Shown here piece by piece: positions 60,757-64,000 of a DNA stretch of 64,000 nt (position 1 is the first letter of the stretch; every line of letters starts with the position of its first letter). Location of the stretch: the NCBI GenBank assembly GCA_934633985.1, contig CAKTYU010000002.1, positions 1 to 64,000 on the forward strand, written 5' to 3'. The notes beneath the pieces are model-generated. The model made no database searches. It had not been told where the DNA came from and saw nothing but the letters and a program-made list of their open reading frames with translations. This DNA comes from an uncultured Clostridia bacterium. GTDB taxonomy: Bacteria; Bacillota; Clostridia; Christensenellales; CAG-138. A program made the position numbers and the translations under genes.

Positions 60757-61414
60757 GGTTGCACCGTCAATACTTTCGGCAGATTTTGCCGATATGGGCA
60801 GGGCGGCGGAAAGCTGTGAGAGCTGGGGCGCCGATTATATACACTTTGACGTGATGGACGGCACTTTTGTCCCCACCATAACCTTTGGGCCGGCGATGTG
60901 CAAGGCGCTGCGAGGGCATACTAAGCTGCCCATAGACGTACACCTCATGGTAGAGCACCCAGAGACCTACATCCCGCTTTTTAGGGACGCGGGAGCGGAT
61001 ATAATAACGTTCCACATAGAGGCGGACAGGCACGCCCACAGGACTCTTCAGGCCATACACAATGCCGGGATGAAGGCGGGTATAGTGCTTAACCCCTCCA
61101 CCTCCCCCGAGGCTGTGCGCTACATCATAGGCGGCTGCGATATGGTGCTTCTGATGAGCGTCAATCCCGGCGCGGGCGGGCAGAAATTCATACCGGAAAC
61201 CGTGCAGAAGATAAGGCAGCTTAAGGCGATAGCAAAGGATATGGGCGTAAACCCCGATATAGAGATAGACGGCGGGATAAATCCAGATACCGGCAGGCTC
61301 TGCGCGGAGGCGGGCGCAAACGTGCTGGTAGCCGGAAGCAGCGTGTTCGGCGCGCTGAATCCGAAGGAAATGGTAAAAAGGCTGCACGATATATGCAGCC
61401 CGCGGGGTATTTGA
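60749..61414 (+). CDS. rpe: Ribulose-phosphate 3-epimerase
   Basis: A 221-residue TIM barrel interconverting ribulose-5- and xylulose-5-phosphate. Marks are APSILSADFADMG, HFDVMDGTFVPTITFGP, VHLMVEHPE, LLMSVNPGAGGQKFIPET and IEIDGGINPDT, which include the metal histidines and catalytic aspartates. It ends the long cluster; a terminator follows. Confidence 0.97.
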   Translation: MIKVAPSILSADFADMGRAAESCESWGADYIHFDVMDGTFVPTITFGPAMCKALRGHTKLPIDVHLMVEHPETYIPLFRDAGADIITFHIEADRHAHRTLQAIHNAGMKAGIVLNPSTSPEAVRYIIGGCDMVLLMSVNPGAGGQKFIPETVQKIRQLKAIAKDMGVNPDIEIDGGINPDTGRLCAEAGANVLVAGSSVFGALNPKEMVKRLHDICSPRGI

Positions 61415-61421
61415 TAAAACT

Positions 61422-61447
61422 AAAGCGGCGATGCTTCGCCGCTTTTT
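61422..61447. terminator. Bidirectional terminator between convergent genes
   Basis: AAAGCGGCG (61422-61430) pairs with CGCCGCTTT (61437-61445) with T and A tracts on both sides. Confidence 0.85.
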
Positions 61448-61459
61448 GTATGAAGTCCA

Positions 61460-62050
61460 TTATGCTTCGTGCTTAGATTCGGGCTCCTGCTTACTTTCCT
61501 TTTTTGCGTCCAGGGCGTCCTCCACAAGCACCTTTACGAGATAGCGGTAAATATCCGCGGAGCTTGCCCGCCAGCGGGCGATGGCCTTGTTGGCGCTTTT
61601 GATGTCCGGCAGCATTATCTCTATGCCCAAAAGCGTCCTGCTGCTGTCCATGGCCTTGAGGGTGACGCTGTAACCTCCCTTGTAAAGCTCCCGTCCGGTA
61701 GCGGAGTACTGGGTATCCAGGCGGAACTGCTCGCGGCATTCGTCTGCGTACCTGTCCAGCGTGTCCCGCTGGGACTGGGGTATGCGCTCCTGGAACATCT
61801 CGATAATATCGCGGCCCTGCGGGGTGAGCATGAAGGCCTGCCCGAACGCCTTCGGAACGCAGGCGAGGAGGCCGCTTTCCTCCAGCTCGCCAACGGTGGT
61901 CTGGAGGTCAAAGTATGGGATAAGGTCGTGGGCGACGCTGAAATCCGCTATTTGCGAGCGGGTCAATTCGATATTGAGGCTCTTTATAAAATAAAGCACT
62001 ATCAGCTTGTTGCGGTTCGTCTCGTCGTAGAAGTATCCGGAGCTTGGCAT
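61460..62050 (-). CDS. DUF4364 family protein (winged-helix-like)
   Basis: A 196-residue protein of a Firmicutes family of unknown function. The N-terminal 80 residues look like a winged helix (LIVLYFIKSLNIELTRSQIADF, LTPQGRDIIEMF), so it may bind DNA. The C-terminus is charged (KKESKQEPESKHEA). AAGGAGA precedes the ATG. It is transcribed towards rpe and away from the tRNA genes, apparently alone. Confidence 0.85.
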   Translation of the reverse strand: MPSSGYFYDETNRNKLIVLYFIKSLNIELTRSQIADFSVAHDLIPYFDLQTTVGELEESGLLACVPKAFGQAFMLTPQGRDIIEMFQERIPQSQRDTLDRYADECREQFRLDTQYSATGRELYKGGYSVTLKAMDSSRTLLGIEIMLPDIKSANKAIARWRASSADIYRYLVKVLVEDALDAKKESKQEPESKHEA

Positions 62051-62185
62051 TCAAACATCTCCTTTATACGCGCCTTAAGGCGATTTTTTAAAAATACAAG
62101 CGGCATAAAGCCCCAAATGTCTGTGTTTATTATATCATCAACCCGGGCTAATGCAAACATATAAAACCGGATTTAAAAATTATGC

Positions 62186-62213
62186 TTGCAAAGTTCAGAA
62201 AAATATGTATAAT
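62186..62213 (+). promoter_or_regulatory. Promoter for the tRNA / small RNA unit
   Basis: TTGCAA (62186-62191), 16-base spacer, TATAAT (62208-62213), 14 bases before tRNA-Val. Confidence 0.7.
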
Positions 62214-62226
62214 AATACTTGCTCAC

Positions 62227-62303
62227 GGGGTTATAGCTCAGCTGGTCAGAGCGCTACGTTGACATCGTAGAGGTCGTTGGTTCGATCCCAACTAATCCCA
62301 CCA
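62227..62303 (+). tRNA. tRNA-Val (anticodon GAC)
   Basis: Complete cloverleaf with encoded CCA. Acceptor arms GGGGTTA and TAATCCC pair fully (one G-U), D stem GCTC/GAGC, anticodon stem CTACG/CGTAG with loop TTGACAT, so the anticodon is GAC (Val), T stem GTTGG/CCAAC with TTCGATC loop. Confidence 0.97.
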
Positions 62304-62478
62304 ATATCCTGCGTTGTGCGTCACGTTCCGGATATAAACCCACAGTTTAACATCGGGAATGCCCGTTGAGCAAGTATATGCTGCCCCGATTTTTATCCCG
62401 GTAAGCAGAAGCCTGCCACAGCATACCCACCTGCCGAGAGGCGGGCGTTATAGCGGGGCGAACGGCATCATGGGATAT
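62304..62478 (+). ncRNA. Structured RNA between two tRNAs, probable 6S RNA
   Basis: The 189 bases between the tRNAs hold no gene but can form one long rod. The ends pair: ATATCCTGcGTTGT (from 62304) with its partner ending GGGATAT at 62478, about 14 pairs with few mismatches, and ATGCCcGTT (near 62359) pairs with AACGGCAT. A terminal hairpin CCTGCC-GAGA-GGCGGG sits near 62432-62447. Length (about 175 nt), a long closing stem and a large internal bubble are the design of 6S RNA, which mimics an open promoter and sequesters sigma-70-type RNA polymerase. The identification is from shape and end sequences, without a model search. Confidence 0.6.
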
Positions 62479-62492
62479 ATTACAAAAGATGA

Positions 62493-62566
62493 TGCGGAAT
62501 TGTGTAACGGTAGCACCTACGACTCTGACTCGTATTGTCTAGGTTCGAATCCTAGTTCCGCAGCCA
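62493..62566 (+). tRNA. tRNA-Gln (anticodon CTG)
   Basis: Complete cloverleaf with encoded CCA. Acceptor TGCGGAA/TTCCGCA, D stem GTGT/GCAC, anticodon stem TACGA/TCGTA with loop CTCTGAC (anticodon CTG, Gln), T stem CTAGG/CCTAG with TTCGAAT loop, discriminator G. Confidence 0.96.
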
Positions 62567-62573
62567 GGAAAAG

Positions 62574-62606
62574 CCCTCAAACCGATGGTTTGGGGGTTTT
62601 GATTTT
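62574..62606 (+). terminator. Terminator of the tRNA unit
   Basis: CCCTCAAACC (62574-62583) pairs with GGTTTGGGGG (62587-62596), one G-U pair, followed by TTTTGATTTT. Confidence 0.85.
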
Positions 62607-62631
62607 GCAAAGCATTTTTGGAGGGAAGCGC

Positions 62632-63471
62632 ATGGAGTATGGCGGACGCATAAGGATAAGCGGCGGGAGGTTTTTGCTGCTGCTGGCCCAGGGGGCGATA
62701 ATGGGCATAGGCGCCGTGCTGCCCGGTATAAGCGGCGGGGTGCTGTGCGTTATATTCGGGATATACCAGCCTATGATGGAGATGCTTGCCCACCCGAAGG
62801 AGGGGCTGAGGAAGTACGGCAATATTGCGCTGCCGGTAGCGCTGGGCTTTCTCGGTGGGTTTGTTCTGCTTGCCGGCGTGATAGCGAAGATAGCCTCGTC
62901 TGAGCCCGCAATAGTCACCAGCCTTTTTATAGGCCTTATCATCGGGACTCTCCCGCAGCTTTTCCGCGATGGGGCAAGGCAGGGAAGGGATAAATCGTGC
63001 TATATAGCCCTTGCCGCAAGCACGCTGCTGCTTTTCGGCTTTTTCATGCTGCTAAAGTACGGTGCGGAGCTGCATATAACCCCCAACGCCGGCTGGTTCT
63101 TCTTCTGCGGCGCGCTGTGGGGCATAAGCATGGTCGCGCCGGGAATGACGTCGTCATCGGTGCTCATGCTGCTCGGGCTGTATTATCCCATGTCAGAGGG
63201 CATAGCTGCGCTGGATATGGGGGTAATCATACCCTTCCTGTCAGGCATAGCGGTGACGGTCATTGCCCTTGCAAGGGCGGTAAACGCCTTGTTCAAAAGA
63301 TATTACGGCGTTGCGTATCACTGCATAATAGGCTTTGTTATCGCCTCCACCATACCCATAATCCCACTGTCGTTCAGGAGCGCGTCGGAGCTTATATGGA
63401 GTATCGCGGCGGCTGCGGCGGGCTGCGCTGCGGCATACCTCATTTCGAGGATAGACGGGGCAAGGGATTAA
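62632..63471 (+). CDS. DUF368 family protein, probable polyprenyl-phosphate transporter (PopT)
   Basis: A 279-residue membrane protein with about eight helices and an internal repeat: GAVLPGISGGVL in the first half and SMVAPGMTSSSVLMLLG in the second. This is the DUF368 signature; members were shown to return undecaprenyl phosphate across the membrane for reuse in wall synthesis. The ATG at 62632 follows GGAGGGAAGCGC; longer frames run through the tRNA region. It lies between the tRNA terminator and its own terminator. Confidence 0.88.
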   Translation: MEYGGRIRISGGRFLLLLAQGAIMGIGAVLPGISGGVLCVIFGIYQPMMEMLAHPKEGLRKYGNIALPVALGFLGGFVLLAGVIAKIASSEPAIVTSLFIGLIIGTLPQLFRDGARQGRDKSCYIALAASTLLLFGFFMLLKYGAELHITPNAGWFFFCGALWGISMVAPGMTSSSVLMLLGLYYPMSEGIAALDMGVIIPFLSGIAVTVIALARAVNALFKRYYGVAYHCIIGFVIASTIPIIPLSFRSASELIWSIAAAAAGCAAAYLISRIDGARD

Positions 63472-63481
63472 GAAACCATCG

Positions 63482-63508
63482 GGAGAGGCCGCGCGGCCCC
63501 TCCTTTTT
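63482..63508 (+). terminator. Terminator after the DUF368 gene
   Basis: GGAGaGGCC (63482-63490) pairs with GGCCcCTCC (63495-63503), one mismatch, loop GCGC, followed by TTTTT. Confidence 0.8.
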
Positions 63509-63528
63509 ATATGCCGTTCACTCCACGG

Positions 63529-63562
63529 TGTACAACGGCAAAATAGTGTATTATAATATAAT
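63529..63562 (+). promoter_or_regulatory. Promoter for the topoisomerase gene
   Basis: TGTACA (63529-63534), 17-base spacer, TATAAT (63552-63557), with a second overlapping TATAAT at 63557-63562. The start codon is at 63609 with GGAGG at about 63600. Confidence 0.55.
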
Positions 63563-63608
63563 GTGGTGAGTAATATTTAGATATACCGTATATTGTAGCG
63601 GAGGAGAA

Positions 63609-64000
63609 ATGAACAAGCAGTACGACGTAAGCGATATAAAAGTCATGGAGGGCCTTGAGGCGGTGCGCGCCCGCCCGGGAATGTACATAGGAAGCACCGG
63701 CTCGCGCGGCCTTCACCACATGCTCTGGGAGATAGTGGACAACGCCGTGGACGAGGCGGCAAACGGATATGCGGACACGGTTCGCGTGACGCTGCATAAG
63801 GACAACTCCGTCACCGTCGAGGACAACGGAAGGGGCATCCCCGTGGGCATCCACGAAAAGCTGGGGGTGTCCGGCGTCGAGGTGGTGTTTACACAGCTTC
63901 ACGCGGGCGGCAAGTTCGATAATGAGTCTTATGGCTTTTCGGGGGGGCTGCACGGCGTGGGCGCCTCCGTCGTGAACGCGCTGAGCGAATATGTAGAGGT
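63609..64000 (+). CDS. Type IIA DNA topoisomerase subunit B (ParE or GyrB), N-terminal part
   Basis: The first 130 residues of a GHKL-type topoisomerase ATPase. Seen are VMEGLEAVRARPGMYIGSTG, the ATP-binding EIVDNAVDEA with its catalytic glutamate region, VEDNGRGIPVGIH and GGKFDNESYGFSGGLHGVGASVVNALSEYVEV. Firmicutes carry two such genes; the LHAGGKFDN wording and lack of a recF neighbour point to the topoisomerase IV subunit ParE, but GyrB cannot be excluded. The gene runs off the right edge. Confidence 0.9.
   Translation, partial: MNKQYDVSDIKVMEGLEAVRARPGMYIGSTGSRGLHHMLWEIVDNAVDEAANGYADTVRVTLHKDNSVTVEDNGRGIPVGIHEKLGVSGVEVVFTQLHAGGKFDNESYGFSGGLHGVGASVVNALSEYVE

Noticed and set aside
1..64000. 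CRISPR array, ribosomal RNA operon or complete insertion sequence
   Set aside because: No regularly spaced repeats, no rRNA-like stretches and no transposase gene were found anywhere in the window.

Overview
The window looks like a chromosomal segment of an anaerobic, Gram-positive (Firmicutes), Clostridia-like bacterium. The evidence is gene order and content: the cluster yicC-remA-gmk-rpoZ-coaBC-priA-def-fmt-rsmB-rlmN-prpC-prkC-rsgA-rpe, a PASTA-domain kinase, RemA, DUF4364 and YqeK families, an oxygen-sensitive class III ribonucleotide reductase and a glycyl-radical hydroxyproline dehydratase. DNA is fairly GC-rich, yet isleucine is written almost entirely with ATA, an unusual codon choice.

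Layout. 1-96 is the tail of what looks like a large serine recombinase, so a mobile element probably ends at the left edge. 275-4575 (minus) is a MacB-like ABC exporter operon with a surface-anchored partner and a small zinc-ribbon membrane protein. 4.8-14.1 kb is a looser region: two MATE transporters, an unknown lipoprotein, a hairpin-packed intergenic element (7732-7987), a large polytopic membrane protein that may be translated from a leaderless mRNA, nrdD and a DUF1003 protein. 14.3-18.8 kb holds pfkA, then ddl, murF, a NusG-II protein and a Gx transporter. 18.8-21.9 kb holds guaA-nadE and, just upstream, two collapsed genes: fossils of pyrG (CTP synthase) and glnN (type III glutamine synthetase). 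21.9-28.4 kb (minus) carries queA-tgt-tsaE-tsaB-rimI, ridA, comEC and holA. 28.4-31.4 kb has an aldo/keto reductase, a YbaK deacylase and an LCP cell-wall ligase. 31.5-37.5 kb has a DNA glycosylase and a hydroxyproline module (activase, HypD, ProC) with a divergent LysR regulator. 37.6-42.3 kb has nth, obg, yhbY, a NadD-YqeK fusion and rsfS; 42.5-47.7 kb has pcrA-ligA and an AIR-synthase-family gene; 47.8-61.4 kb is the long conserved housekeeping cluster. The right end has a DUF4364 gene, a tRNA-Val / probable 6S RNA / tRNA-Gln unit, a DUF368 (PopT-like) transporter and the start of a type IIA topoisomerase B subunit.

How the genes fit together. Most of the window is core metabolism, translation quality control (fmt-def, tsaE-tsaB-rimI, queA-tgt, ybaK, rsfS, obg) and envelope building (ddl-murF, LCP, PopT, prkC-prpC). 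The hydroxyproline module would convert 4-hydroxyproline to pyrroline-5-carboxylate and on to proline, as expected for a gut anaerobe exposed to collagen peptides. The items least explained by ordinary annotation are the two gene fossils, the multi-hairpin element, the ATA bias, the candidate ACG start of the DNA glycosylase and the RNA wedged between two tRNAs.
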